A stretch of 64,000 bases of DNA, from contig NZ_QVQH01000026.1 of assembly GCF_003428645.1 (NCBI RefSeq), positions 1-64,000 on the forward strand, written 5' to 3'. Position numbers and translations under genes: made by a program. The notes under the pieces are model-generated. The model did not search any database. It had not been told where the DNA came from and saw only the letters and a program-made list of their open reading frames with translations. The DNA is from Geodermatophilus marinus. GTDB taxonomy: Bacteria > Actinomycetota > Actinomycetes > Mycobacteriales > Geodermatophilaceae. Of this stretch, positions 36,650 to 45,338 are shown piece by piece; positions within the stretch are counted from its first letter, which is position 1, and every line of letters starts with the position of its first letter.

Positions 36650-37594
36650 GTGCGCCACCACCCGGAGGACCTCGTGGAGTTCCTGCCCGAGGCCGAGCCG
36701 CTGCTGGGCCGCGAGGCCGCCGGCTCCCCCGGCGAGCGGCGCGGGCTGGTGCTGGTCCACGACCTCGCCGGGGAGTTCGACGCCGCCCACGCCGGTGCGC
36801 TGGCCGGCTCGCACCTGCTGGCCTCGCTGCCGTCGCGGGTGATCGCCCGCTTCGACGCCGACAGCCTGGTCGACTACCGCGCCCACCGGCCGCGGATGAC
36901 CTTCGACGGCGACCACTACGAGTCCTACACCGCCCCGGAGATCCTGCTGCACGCGGTGGAGGACGACGCCGGCGAGACCTTCCTGCTGCTGCACGGCGCC
37001 GAACCCGACTTCGCCTGGGAGGCGTTCGTCGCCGCGGTGACCGCGGCGGTCCAGCGGCTGGGCGTGACCCGCGTGGTGGCCCTCCAGGCCATCCCGATGC
37101 CGGTCCCCCACACCCGCCCGGTGACCGTGACCGCGCACGCCACGCGGCGTGCCCTCATCGAGTCCTACCCGGTCTACTGGGGCGAGGTGCGCATCCCCGG
37201 CAGCGTGGCGGCGCTCCTGGAGCTGCGCCTGGGCGAGGCCGGGGTCGACGCCCTCGGCGTCGCGGCGCACGTCCCGCACTACCTGGCGCAGGCGACCTTC
37301 CCCGCCGCCTCGCTGACGCTGCTCGAGCACCTCGGCCGGCTGACCGGGCTGATCCTGCCGACCGAGGCCCTGCAGGAGGCCGCCGAGACCCACCGGACCG
37401 AGGTCGACGAGCAGATCGCCCGCTCGCCGGAGAACACGTCCGTGGTGGCGGCGCTGGAGCAGCAGTACGACCAGTTCGCCGCCGCGCGCGAGGGCAGCGA
37501 CCTGCTCAGCGACCTCGGGGAGGTCCCCAGCGGCGAGGAGATCGGCGCGGAGTTCGAGCGCTTCCTGGCCGAGCAGGACCGCCGCGGCGACTGA
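36650..37594 (+). CDS. PAC2 family protein (proteasome-assembly-chaperone-like)
   Basis: A 314-residue PAC2-domain protein. The core strands ERRGLVLVHDLAGEFDAAHAGALAG, SRVIARFDADSLVDYRAHRPRM and LLLHGAEPDFAWEAF, plus the GVTRVVALQAIPMPVPHTRP strand-loop, are typical. Actinobacteria that carry a proteasome have PAC2 proteins of this size, some linked to proteasome assembly; a direct role is not shown here. The acidic C-terminal tail (EEIGAEFERFLAEQDRRGD) is a family trait. GGAGGAGGAG precedes the GTG start. It follows AI-2E copy 3 by 67 bp. Confidence 0.85.
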   Translation: MRHHPEDLVEFLPEAEPLLGREAAGSPGERRGLVLVHDLAGEFDAAHAGALAGSHLLASLPSRVIARFDADSLVDYRAHRPRMTFDGDHYESYTAPEILLHAVEDDAGETFLLLHGAEPDFAWEAFVAAVTAAVQRLGVTRVVALQAIPMPVPHTRPVTVTAHATRRALIESYPVYWGEVRIPGSVAALLELRLGEAGVDALGVAAHVPHYLAQATFPAASLTLLEHLGRLTGLILPTEALQEAAETHRTEVDEQIARSPENTSVVAALEQQYDQFAAAREGSDLLSDLGEVPSGEEIGAEFERFLAEQDRRGD

Positions 37595-37639
37595 CCCCGG
37601 CCGCCGGGCGACCGACCCCGGCCGCCGGGGTGGGTCGGC

Positions 37640-38944
37640 TCAGGTCCGGACGGCGCGCGCCAGGCTGATGCCGAGGGCGCCGAGCACCCCGACGCCGGCG
37701 AAGACGTAGAAGCCCCAGGGGAAGGCCAGGCCGGCCGCGTACAGGGCGCCGGTGAGCACGGGGCCCACGATGGCGCCGACCCGCCCGGCCCCCGCCGACC
37801 AGCCCAGCGCGGTCGCCCGCAGCTGCGGCGGGTTGTTGGCGCTGACGAAGGCGTAGACCAGCACCTGCGCGCTGAACACGAAGCACCCGGTGAGGAGGAC
37901 GAGGGCGTAGAGGCCCACCGTAGGCAGCCGCACGGACAGCAGCGCGAGGAACAGCGCACCCCCGGCGAACCACGCGATCCCGGCCCGCCGGGCGCCGACG
38001 CGGTCGGCCACGGCGCCGGCGACGAGCAGACCGGCTATCGCACCGACGTTGAGCACGAGCAGGAAGGCGAGCGCCGTGCCGAGCTCGTAGTCGGCCTCGC
38101 GCATGATGGTGGGCAGCCAGGTGTTCAGCCCGTAGACCAGCAGCAGGCCCATGAACGAGGTCACGCCGATGGCCAGGGTGTTGCGCAGGTGCTCGCCGGT
38201 GAACAGCAGCGAGAGCCGGAACGACGCGCCGCCGGCGACCGGGTCCTGCCGGGGGCGGGGCGCGGGCGGGGCCTCCAGCCGATAGCGGCGGGCGACGTCC
38301 TCGGCCTCCTCCCGGCGGCCCTGCGAGAGCAGGAACGCCGCCGACTCCGGCAGGTGGCGCAGCATGACCGGCACCAGCAGCAGGCCGGGCAGGCCGCCGA
38401 CGACGAACATCCAGCGCCAGCCGACCGGCTCGACCACGACGATGGCCAGCGCGGCGGTCACCACCGCACCGACGTGGTACCCGGTCATGACGGTGGTCGT
38501 CGCCCGCCCGCTGCGACCGGCGCGGGTGAACTCGTTGACCATCGCGATGGCGGTGGGCAGGCAGCCGCCGAGGCCGAGCCCGGCGAGGAAGCGGAACACC
38601 CCGAAGACGCCCGGGCCCGGCGCGACCGCGCAGAGCAGGGTGAACAGCGAGAAGGAGGCCACCGCGCCGATCAGCGCCCGGCGCCGGCCGATCGCGTCGG
38701 TGATCGACCCGACGAGCAGGGCGCCGATCATCATGCCGACGAGCCCGACCGTGACCACGAGGGTCGACGCGGTGCCCCCCAGCCCCCACTCCTCCGGGGT
38801 CTGCAGGGTCGGCAGGACCGCACCCACCACGACCAGGTCGAAACCGTCGAGGAGCACCGCGATCCAGCAGAGCGGGGCCACCCAGCCGGCCGCCCGGGCC
38901 GCCGTCCCCCGCGTCGACGCCGACGTGCCGATCTGTCGACCCAC
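37640..38944 (-). CDS. MFS transporter, aromatic acid:H+ symporter (AAHS)-like
   Basis: A 434-residue major-facilitator permease with 12 hydrophobic segments. The first carries LLDGFDLVVVGAVLPTL, the DGxD motif of the AAHS family (PcaK, BenK, MhpT); GMMIGALLVGSITDAIGRRRAL is MFS motif A. AAHS proteins import benzoate-type aromatic acids with protons. GGAGGGGAC just before the GTG at 38944 favours this start over an upstream ATG (38980). No aromatic ring-cleavage genes are adjacent, so the substrate could be another carboxylate. Confidence 0.87.
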   Translation of the reverse strand: MGRQIGTSASTRGTAARAAGWVAPLCWIAVLLDGFDLVVVGAVLPTLQTPEEWGLGGTASTLVVTVGLVGMMIGALLVGSITDAIGRRRALIGAVASFSLFTLLCAVAPGPGVFGVFRFLAGLGLGGCLPTAIAMVNEFTRAGRSGRATTTVMTGYHVGAVVTAALAIVVVEPVGWRWMFVVGGLPGLLLVPVMLRHLPESAAFLLSQGRREEAEDVARRYRLEAPPAPRPRQDPVAGGASFRLSLLFTGEHLRNTLAIGVTSFMGLLLVYGLNTWLPTIMREADYELGTALAFLLVLNVGAIAGLLVAGAVADRVGARRAGIAWFAGGALFLALLSVRLPTVGLYALVLLTGCFVFSAQVLVYAFVSANNPPQLRATALGWSAGAGRVGAIVGPVLTGALYAAGLAFPWGFYVFAGVGVLGALGISLARAVRT

Positions 38945-39099
38945 GTCCCCTCCCCGTGCCCGGTCCGTACGACGGGACACTGGGTGCGCAGCGGACGCCT
39001 GTCGAAACCAGCCCTTCCACCCACCGGGAGACCGGACCGGACGGACGGTGGCCGGCCGGGACCCGGGACCGGCCCGCGGCCCGCCGCGGTCGTGCCGGG

Positions 39100-39996
39100 T
39101 CAGGCGAAGACGATCGTCCGGTCACCCTCGACGATGACCCGGTCCTCGACGTGCCAGGTGACCGCCTGGGCCAGGACCTGGCGCTCGACGTACCGGCCGA
39201 TCCGGCGCATGTCCTCGACCGTCGCGCGGTGGTCGACGCGGGCGACCTCCTGCTCGATGATCGGCCCGGCGTCGAGGTCCGGGGTGACGTAGTGCGCGGT
39301 CGCGCCGATGAGCTTGACCCCGCGGTCGTGCGCCGCCTGGTACGGGTTCGCGCCGACGAAGGCCGGCAGGAAGCTGTGGTGGATGTTGATCAGGCGCTCG
39401 GGGAAGCGCGCGCAGAACTCCGCCGACACGATCTGCATGTAGCGGGCGAGCACGACGAGATCGACGTCCCCCACCAGCTCCAGTGCCCGCTGCTCGGCCT
39501 CCGGCTTGGTGCCGGGCGTGACCGGGACGTGGTGGAAGGGGACCCCGGCGCCGCGGGCCACCGGCTCGAGGTCGGGGTGGTTGGAGACGACGCAGGCGAT
39601 CTCCGCCTGCAGGTCCCCGGCACGGACCCGGTACAGCAACTCCTGCAGCGCGTGATCGGTCCGGCTGACGAACACCGCCAGCCGAGGTCGGTGCGCCACC
39701 TCGGTCAGCCGCCAGGTCATCTCCCACTGCCGGGCGAGGAGGTCCAGCGCCCCCTCGAGCTGGTGCCGGCGGGCAGCGAGGTCCGCGAGGACGAACTCCA
39801 GCCGGAGCGTGAACGTGCCGCCCACCGGGTCCGAGGAGTGCTGCTGCGAGTCGGTGATGTTCGCGCCGACGTCGGCGAGGAGCCGGGAGAGGACGGCGAC
39901 GATGCCCGGCCGGTCGGGGCACCGGACGACGAGGCGTCCCACGTCGGTCAGCCGCGCGTCGGGGGGACGGGGACTCGGCGGGAGCGGAGCGGACAC
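39100..39996 (-). CDS. purU: Formyltetrahydrofolate deformylase
   Basis: A protein of about 298 residues: an N-terminal ACT domain (GRLVVRCPDRPGIVAVLSRLLADVGANITDSQQHS) and a C-terminal formyl-transferase domain with SNHPD, LARYMQIVS, the catalytic NIHHSFLPAF and IGATAHYV...DAGPIIEQE. It hydrolyses 10-formyl-THF to formate and THF, balancing one-carbon pools. The start is uncertain: GTG 39996 is the best in-frame candidate, but no ribosome-binding site is visible and the upstream frame is open to 40170. The first 20 residues before the ACT domain are Pro-rich. Confidence 0.93.
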   Translation of the reverse strand: MSAPLPPSPRPPDARLTDVGRLVVRCPDRPGIVAVLSRLLADVGANITDSQQHSSDPVGGTFTLRLEFVLADLAARRHQLEGALDLLARQWEMTWRLTEVAHRPRLAVFVSRTDHALQELLYRVRAGDLQAEIACVVSNHPDLEPVARGAGVPFHHVPVTPGTKPEAEQRALELVGDVDLVVLARYMQIVSAEFCARFPERLINIHHSFLPAFVGANPYQAAHDRGVKLIGATAHYVTPDLDAGPIIEQEVARVDHRATVEDMRRIGRYVERQVLAQAVTWHVEDRVIVEGDRTIVFA

Positions 39997-40200
39997 GGGA
40001 AGGGAGGATGGCAGACCCTCGGTCGCGGTGCTGTCACCGGTCGCAGCACCGTCACCGGTCGCCGGGTCAGAACGGCAGTCAGCGGCGCAGGGACGCAGGC
40101 GCGGTCGTCGAGGTGGCGGCTCGGCGGGAAGTGCGGGAGCGAGGCGGGCGGGAGCCAGGCGGGCATGCACCGGGCGGACGACCCGCTCGGGCCGCGGACC

Positions 40201-41121
40201 TCAGGCCGGCGGCAGGACGGCGCGCCGGGCCCCGGCGACGTCGAAGAGGTCGCCGTACTCCTCGACCCGGGCCAGCACCTCCTCGGTCCGGAACCGCAGC
40301 AGCCCCGGGTCGGCGCCGTCGAGGACCGCCTCCACCTCGTCCCAGCCGATCGGCGTGGACACCGTCGCGTCCGGTCGGGCCCGCATGGAGTACGGGGCCA
40401 CCGTGGTCTTCGCCGGGTTGTTCTGGCTCCAGTCGACCAGCACCTTCCCCGGGCGCAGGGCCTTCTCCATGCGCCACACCACCCGGTCGGGGGTCTGCGC
40501 GGACAGCTCCTGGGCGAGCGCCCTGGCGTAGCGGCTCGGGTGCTCCCGGTCGGTCACCCGGATCGGGGCGTAGACCTGCATCCCCTTGGAGCCGGAGGTC
40601 TTCACCACGGGGTCGAGCCCGTCGTCGAGCAGGCGCCCGCGCAGCCGGTCGGCGACCGCGCAGCACTCGCGGAGCCCGGCGTCCGGCCCGGGGTCGAGGT
40701 CGAGGACGAGCAGGTCGGGCAGCGCGGGCTGCAGGCGGCTGCCCACCTGCCACTGCGGGACGTGCAGCTCCAGCGCGGCGAGGTTGGCCGCCCAGGCCAG
40801 GTCGGCGACGGTCTCCAGGACGACCATGTCGAGGGTCTCGCGACCGCGGGAGGACCCCGGGCTGGGGATCCGCACGCGGCGCACCCAGTCCGGCGCGTGC
40901 CGGGCGCTGTTCTTCTCGAAGAAGGCCTGGCCCTCGACGCCGTCCGGCCAGCGGGTGAAGGTCACCGGCCGGCCCGACAGGTGCGGCAGCAGGACCGGGG
41001 CGACGCGCACGTAGTAGTCGATGACCTGCGCCTTGGTGAACGAGACCTCGGGGAAGAGCACCTTCTCCAGGTTCGAGACGTGCAACTGCCGCCCCTCCAC
41101 CCGCACCAGCTGCCGGCTCAC
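40201..41121 (-). CDS. LigD-type polymerase domain protein (NHEJ primase-polymerase)
   Basis: A 306-residue stand-alone LigD polymerase (PolDom). VSNLEKVLFPEVSFTKAQVIDYYVRVAPVLLPHLSGRPVT is the family N-terminus; the metal-binding motif is in LLVLDLDPG, and SGSKGMQVYAPI and DWSQNNPAKTTVAPYSMRA follow. It fills gaps with ribo- or deoxyribonucleotides at double-strand breaks. It is the last gene of the Ku - ligase - polymerase operon, 19 bp after the ligase. In many bacteria these domains are fused in one LigD; here they are separate. Confidence 0.93.
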   Translation of the reverse strand: MSRQLVRVEGRQLHVSNLEKVLFPEVSFTKAQVIDYYVRVAPVLLPHLSGRPVTFTRWPDGVEGQAFFEKNSARHAPDWVRRVRIPSPGSSRGRETLDMVVLETVADLAWAANLAALELHVPQWQVGSRLQPALPDLLVLDLDPGPDAGLRECCAVADRLRGRLLDDGLDPVVKTSGSKGMQVYAPIRVTDREHPSRYARALAQELSAQTPDRVVWRMEKALRPGKVLVDWSQNNPAKTTVAPYSMRARPDATVSTPIGWDEVEAVLDGADPGLLRFRTEEVLARVEEYGDLFDVAGARRAVLPPA

Positions 41122-41140
41122 GTGACCACCGGTACCCGGT

Positions 41141-42199
41141 TCACCACTCCTCGACCACGTCCTCGGGGGCCACGTCGTCCCGCAGCCCCCTCCAGGACGG
41201 GTGGCGCATCCGGCCGTCGGCGGTCCAGACGGCGAAGGCGACCTCTCCGACCAGCTCCGGCTCCACCCAGCGGGCGTCCCGGGTCACCTCCCGCGGCAGG
41301 GCGTCGGCGAACGGCGACGTCCGCCGTGGGGTGACCAGCCCGCCGATGTCGCGCAGCGCCTGCGCGGTGAAGCCGGTGCCCACGTGCCCGGCGTAGACCA
41401 AGCGCCCCGCGTCGTCGTGGACGCCGACCAGCAGCGACCCCACACCCCCGGCCCGGCGCCCCTGCCCCGGCCGCCACCCCCCGACCACCACGGCCTGCGT
41501 GCGGAGGTTCTTCACCTTCCGCCAGTCGGGGCCGCGCACGCCCGCCCGGTACGGCGAGTCCAGCCGCTTGGCGACGACGCCCTCCAGCCCGTTCTCCCGG
41601 CTGGCGGCCAGGACCGAGGCCCCGCCCCCGCGGAACCACGGGGTGGTCACCCACCGCTCCCCGGTCGGGGCGAGCCCGTCGAGCCGTGCCCGCCGCTCGG
41701 CGTAGGGCCGCTCGGTGAGGTCCTCCCCATCGAGGGCGAGCAGGTCGAACACCAGGTAGGTGACCGGCGCCGCCGCGGCCATCCGGGCCACCTCGGGCCC
41801 GGTGCGGTGCATGCGGCCCTGCAGCACCCCGAAGTCCGGCCGGCCGGCGGGGTCGAGCGCGACGACCTCCCCGTCGAGCACCGCCTCGCGGCCGCTCAGG
41901 GCCGTCGGGAGCCGGGTCAGCTCCGGGTAGCGGACGGTGATCTCGGTGCCGCTGCGCGCCCACAGCGCCGGTCGCCCGTCGGCGACGACGGCGACGGCCC
42001 GGACGCCGTCCCACTTGAACTCGTAGCCCCAGCGCCGGTCCTCCGCGGCGGGCGGCAGCTCCCCGGCGGTGGCCAGCATCGGCGTCGGCGCCGCCGGCAC
42101 CGCCCGCCCGGCCGGGGGGACCGACCGGGCGGTGCGCGCCGGGTCCCGCCCCACGCGCTGCTCGGCGGGCGGGTCCCCGCGGCGGGTCCGGGCGGGCAC
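41141..42199 (-). CDS. ATP-dependent DNA ligase (LigD/LigC ligase domain)
   Basis: A 352-residue ATP-dependent ligase. The nucleotidyl lysine is in FKWDGVRAVAVV (motif I); VLDGEVVALDPAGRPDFGVLQ, TYLVFDLLALDGEDL and GLEGVVAKRLDSPYRAGVRGPDWRKVKN are motifs III to V, and the OB-fold C-terminus ends at GRMRHPSWRGLRDDVAPEDV. It seals nicks after end joining. GTG 42199 lies immediately before the Ku stop, so the genes overlap and are probably coupled. No 3'-phosphoesterase domain is present. The first 40 residues are Pro/Arg-rich and likely disordered. Confidence 0.93.
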   Translation of the reverse strand: MPARTRRGDPPAEQRVGRDPARTARSVPPAGRAVPAAPTPMLATAGELPPAAEDRRWGYEFKWDGVRAVAVVADGRPALWARSGTEITVRYPELTRLPTALSGREAVLDGEVVALDPAGRPDFGVLQGRMHRTGPEVARMAAAAPVTYLVFDLLALDGEDLTERPYAERRARLDGLAPTGERWVTTPWFRGGGASVLAASRENGLEGVVAKRLDSPYRAGVRGPDWRKVKNLRTQAVVVGGWRPGQGRRAGGVGSLLVGVHDDAGRLVYAGHVGTGFTAQALRDIGGLVTPRRTSPFADALPREVTRDARWVEPELVGEVAFAVWTADGRMRHPSWRGLRDDVAPEDVVEEW

Positions 42200-42200
42200 C

Positions 42201-43295
42201 TCAGGCGCTGCGGCGGGCCCGCTTGGCCGGCTGCTCGTCGGTGCCGGTGGCCTTCTTCGCCGTCGCCTTCCGCGCCGTCGCCTTCCGCGCCGTGGTCTTC
42301 CCCGCGGTGGCCTTCTTCGCCGTCGCCTTCCGCGCGGGCGCCTTCTCGGCGGCGGGCTTCTCCGCGGTGGCCTTCTCCGCGGTGGCCTTGCGCGCCGCGC
42401 GCCGCGTCGGGGCCTCGTCGTCCCCCGGCGAGGACGCCGCGCCCCGCCGGGCGGGCGTCGCCTTCCGTGCCGCGGTGGCCTTCTCGGCGGGGGCCCGCCG
42501 GGCCGGCGCCTCCTCCTCGGCGCCGCCGCGGGCCGCCTCGACGCTGCGGCGCAGGGCGCTCATGAGGTCGACGACCGCGGCGCCGGAGTCGGCGGTCTCG
42601 GGCAGGGGCTGCACGTCCCCGCCGGTCTGCTTGGCCTCCAGCAGGGCGGTCATCGCCACGCGGTAGTCGTCGGTGAACTCGGCGGGGTCGAAGTCGCCGG
42701 TCATCGACCCGATGAGCGCCTCGGCCATCTGCAGCTCCTGCGGCCGGGGCGCGACGTCCTCGTCCAGGAAGGCGAAGTCGGGACGGCGGATCTCGTCGGG
42801 CCAGCGCATCGTGTGCAGCACGAGCACGCCCTCGCGGACCCGCAGCGCCGCGAGCGACTCCCGCTGGCGCAGCGCGATCTTCGTGATGGCCACCCGGCCG
42901 GCGTTCTCCAGGGCGTCGCGCAGCAGCACGTAGGGGCGCGTCGCCGGGCCGTCGGGTTCCAGGTAGTACGTCTTCTCGAAGTGGATCGGGTCGATCTCCT
43001 CCTGGTCGACGAACTGCAGGACCTCGATCTCCCGCCGGGTGGCCAGCGGCAGCTCGTCGAAGTCCTCGTCGGTCAGGACGACCAGCTGCCCGTCGGGCAG
43101 CTCGTAGCCCTTAGCGATGTCGCGGTACTCGACCTCCTCGCCGTCGATCGAGCAGACCCGCTTGTACTTGATCCGCCCCCCGTCGGTGACGTGCACCTGG
43201 TTGAAGCGGATGTCCTTGTCCTCGGTGGCGGAGTACAGCTTCACACCGATGCTGACCAGGCCGAACGACACCGCCCCACGCCAGATCGACCGCAT
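42201..43295 (-). CDS. ku: Ku protein (NHEJ) with a lysine/alanine-rich tail
   Basis: A 364-residue bacterial Ku. The ring-forming core (residues about 1-255: SIWRGAVSFGLVSIGVKLYSATEDKDIRFNQVH, CSIDGEEVEYRDIAKGYEL, TKIALRQRESLAALRVREGVLVLHTM) is complete. Residues about 270-364 are a tail of KATAEK/KATARK-type repeats resembling a histone H1 tail, seen in some actinobacterial Ku proteins and likely to bind DNA or recruit the ligase. It is the first gene of the end-joining operon. Upstream (43296-43418) no convincing promoter was found apart from a TATCCT-like -10. Confidence 0.94.
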   Translation of the reverse strand: MRSIWRGAVSFGLVSIGVKLYSATEDKDIRFNQVHVTDGGRIKYKRVCSIDGEEVEYRDIAKGYELPDGQLVVLTDEDFDELPLATRREIEVLQFVDQEEIDPIHFEKTYYLEPDGPATRPYVLLRDALENAGRVAITKIALRQRESLAALRVREGVLVLHTMRWPDEIRRPDFAFLDEDVAPRPQELQMAEALIGSMTGDFDPAEFTDDYRVAMTALLEAKQTGGDVQPLPETADSGAAVVDLMSALRRSVEAARGGAEEEAPARRAPAEKATAARKATPARRGAASSPGDDEAPTRRAARKATAEKATAEKPAAEKAPARKATAKKATAGKTTARKATARKATAKKATGTDEQPAKRARRSA

Positions 43296-43418
43296 GCCGC
43301 TCTCCTCGCCAGGTGCACCGTCCTCGCCGCGGCGGGGAAGACCGGGCGGCCAAGATCACAGGATAGGCGCGGGTGGGGGGCCGTGGCAGCCCGAGCCGCC
43401 CGCCGTCCTCCCGACGGG

Positions 43419-43985
43419 TCAGCCGCCGTCCTGCCCGCCGCCCCCCGTGCCGGCGCTCTGCACCGCGTCGTAGGCGAACTGCAGGACGTCGGACCCCGCG
43501 ACCGCGGTCATGGTCAGCGCGGCCAGCCGGGTGGCCCGGGGCGCGGCGACGTAGCTGAGCACGAAGCCGGTCCCGACCCACTGCGCCAGGCAGAACGGGC
43601 AGGTCACCAGCTCGCCGACGGCGTGCTTCCAGCCGTGCTCCACGCGGACGCCCTCGGCCAGCTCCGCCTCCCCGGAGGCCCCGCCGAAGCTGGCGAACGG
43701 CGCGCGCAGCGGGCTGGTCACCGGGTCCTTCGCGATCCGCCGGGCCAGCCGGAAGGTCCCGACGGTGAGCAGCACGGCGTCGCCGAGGGGGATCCGGTCC
43801 GGGAGCGGCCGGCCGGAGGCCCGCACCGCCGCCGCGGCCGCGGCCACCACCGTCGTGTAGACGCTCATGGCGCCCAGGAACCCGCCGAGCGGGCGGTCCT
43901 CCCCGTGGCTGTAGGCGTGCTGCTGGGCGCGGGCCCACCGGCGCACCGGCGCACCGATGCGTTGGACGTCGTCTGCGATCGCCAT
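43419..43985 (-). CDS. DUF1360 family membrane protein
   Basis: A 188-residue protein with two or three hydrophobic segments and the DUF1360 signature VTCPFCLAQWVGTGFVL. The first segment (SVYTTVVAAAAAAV) and GDAVLLTVGTFRLARRIAKDPVTSPLRAPF are also typical. Homologues are found in Bacillus and actinobacteria; function unknown. GGGTAG lies 10 bp before the ATG on its strand, with GCAT 16 bp farther up, so stress-sigma control and a near-leaderless message are possible. Confidence 0.85.
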   Translation of the reverse strand: MAIADDVQRIGAPVRRWARAQQHAYSHGEDRPLGGFLGAMSVYTTVVAAAAAAVRASGRPLPDRIPLGDAVLLTVGTFRLARRIAKDPVTSPLRAPFASFGGASGEAELAEGVRVEHGWKHAVGELVTCPFCLAQWVGTGFVLSYVAAPRATRLAALTMTAVAGSDVLQFAYDAVQSAGTGGGGQDGG

Positions 43986-43995
43986 GGGTTGCGCG

Positions 43996-44021
43996 CTACC
44001 CGTCCACCCGCGGCGGCATGC
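43996..44021 (-). promoter_or_regulatory. Putative SigB/SigF-type promoter for the DUF1360 gene
   Basis: On the minus strand GCAT (44021-44018), 16 bp, GGGTAG (44001-43996). It fits GNNT-N14-16-GGGTA. It faces away from a similar element on the plus strand at 44034-44058. Weaker than a GTTT-type -35. Confidence 0.4.
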
Positions 44022-44033
44022 GGCCGACGCCAC

Positions 44034-44058
44034 GCATGGGCCGGGGGCGGTCGGGTAG
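44034..44058 (+). promoter_or_regulatory. Putative SigB/SigF-type promoter for the DUF5709 gene
   Basis: GCAT (44034-44037), 15 bp, GGGTAG (44053-44058), 71 bp before the ATG at 44129. With the minus-strand element at 43996-44021 it forms a divergent pair between two genes of unknown function. Confidence 0.4.
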
Positions 44059-44128
44059 GCGCACGTGCAGTCGGCGGCCGGGACCGGCCGCACCCCGAGA
44101 CGAGCACCGCCTGACGAGGAGGCACCGC

Positions 44129-44542
44129 ATGACCCAGCCCGAGGGCCAGACCGCCCGCGACGTGTTCCCCGAGGACGAGGGCGTCCCCGAGGTCTCGCAG
44201 GACGACTCGCCCACCCAGCGGCGCAACGAGGACCCGGAGTTCGCCCCCGTCCCGCGGGAGGACCCCGGCGCCAGCGTGGACATCGGGACCACGGCCTTCG
44301 AGCAGTCCGAGGGCGAGTCGCTGACCGGCCGCCTCGACCGGGAGGTGCCGGACGTGCAGCCCGGGGTACGGACCGCCGAGGACCCCGAGCGGGCCTCGGT
44401 GCAGCTGGAGCAGGACACCTCGACCACCCCGGAGTCGGACTCCGGGACCAACCGGACCGCGGACGACGTCGAGGCCGCCGGCGACCTGCCGGTGGGCGGG
44501 GAGAGCGCCGAGGAGGCCGCCGTCCACACGACGGACGGCTGA
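44129..44542 (+). CDS. DUF5709-like acidic hypothetical protein
   Basis: A 137-residue, strongly acidic and hydrophilic protein without membrane segments. The repeated ESLTGRLDREVPDV and EEAAVHTTDG ending resemble the DUF5709 family of actinobacteria. GAGGAGG seven bases upstream supports the ATG. Probably soluble and largely disordered; its role is unknown. A SigB/SigF-type promoter candidate lies upstream. Confidence 0.68.
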   Translation: MTQPEGQTARDVFPEDEGVPEVSQDDSPTQRRNEDPEFAPVPREDPGASVDIGTTAFEQSEGESLTGRLDREVPDVQPGVRTAEDPERASVQLEQDTSTTPESDSGTNRTADDVEAAGDLPVGGESAEEAAVHTTDG

Positions 44543-44861
44543 GGCGGCGCTCCCCGCTCCCGGGGACCGGTCCGGCGCTCCTCCGGAGCAGGCCCGCGGG
44601 CGACCCCGGCGGGGGGCCGGGGGCGGCACGACGGTGTGACACGGCGACGACGACCGTCGCCGTGGGTTGGCGCGTGGCCTGGGCTGTGTCTACTTTGGTG
44701 CAGCGGTTGAGCAGGCAGCCGCTCGCGTGCCGGAACCGACCCGGCACGCAGACGACCGGCAACGTGCGCAGACGGGGGCCACCACGCCGCGCGTCCGCCC
44801 CGGCGGTAGATTGGCCGGGCGGTAGCGCCGCGGGGCGCCGCCGCTGAGAGGAGCTCAGCCC
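44543..44861. other. 319-bp gap before the STAS gene: small hairpins and one promoter
   Basis: This stretch has no credible gene. It holds weak hairpins after the DUF5709 stop (for example GCTCC-TCC-GGAGC near 44577) and a sigma70-type promoter candidate at 44667-44696. The remaining sequence to 44861 would form a 5' leader of about 160 nt, in which I see no conserved riboswitch structure. Confidence 0.5.
44667..44696 (+). promoter_or_regulatory. Putative sigma70-type promoter for the STAS gene
   Basis: TTGGCG (44667-44672), 18 bp, TACTTT (44691-44696), giving a leader of about 160 nt to the GTG at 44862. Prediction only. Confidence 0.5.
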
Positions 44862-45260
44862 GTGACCACATCCGACCTGCCAGCCGAGGGGCAGTCCGAC
44901 GTGCCGGCCGACGGCGCCGAGGCGCCCTTCGACGACGTGATCACGCTGTCGACCGCCACGAGCGAGGACGGCGAGGTCACGGTGACGGTCGTCGGTGAGG
45001 TCGACACGTTCACCGCGCCCGTGCTGCGGTCCTCGCTCGACACCCAGCTCGAGCAGCAGCCGAAGGCCCTGGTGATCGACCTGTCCGGGGTGCAGTTCCT
45101 GGGCTCCGCGGGCCTCGCCGTCCTGGTGGAGACCCAGAAGTCGGCCCGCTCCCGCGACGTCGACCTGCGCCTGGTCGCGACCACCCGGGCGGTCACCCGC
45201 CCGCTGGAGGTCACCGGCCTGATCGACCTGTTCACGATCGTCGACGGCAGCGCCCGCTGA
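44862..45260 (+). CDS. Anti-sigma factor antagonist (STAS domain, RsbV/SpoIIAA-like)
   Basis: A 132-residue STAS-domain protein. The first 25 residues are acidic and variable; the fold follows, with VVGEVDTFTAPVLRSSLDTQL and the phosphorylation site DLSGVQFLGSAGLAVLVE, where the serine in FLGSAGL is the likely target of an RsbW-type kinase. In the unphosphorylated form it would bind the anti-sigma factor and free the sigma factor. AGAGGAGCT precedes GTG 44862. It belongs with the phosphatase, kinase and sigma genes at 46.4-50.0 kb, though topoisomerase IB lies between. Confidence 0.9.
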   Translation: MTTSDLPAEGQSDVPADGAEAPFDDVITLSTATSEDGEVTVTVVGEVDTFTAPVLRSSLDTQLEQQPKALVIDLSGVQFLGSAGLAVLVETQKSARSRDVDLRLVATTRAVTRPLEVTGLIDLFTIVDGSAR

Positions 45261-45267
45261 CCACCCG

Positions 45268-45331
45268 CCCGGGCCGACCGGCCCGGGACGACCCGCGCGA
45301 CGAGGCCCCGCTCCGGCGGGGCCTCGTCGCG
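45268..45331. terminator. Two consecutive hairpins, bidirectional terminator
   Basis: Stem CCCGGGCC/GGCCCGGG (45268-45275, 45280-45287; loop GACC) is followed by a perfect 16-bp stem (45296-45311 with 45316-45331; loop TCCG). They sit between the convergent STAS and topoisomerase genes. Confidence 0.85.
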
Positions 45332-45338
45332 TCGTGCG

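Noticed and set aside
42201..42540. The Lys/Ala-rich end of Ku as a frameshift artefact.
   Set aside because: The repeats stay in the Ku frame to a stop adjacent to the ligase start, and similar tails are known in actinobacterial Ku proteins.
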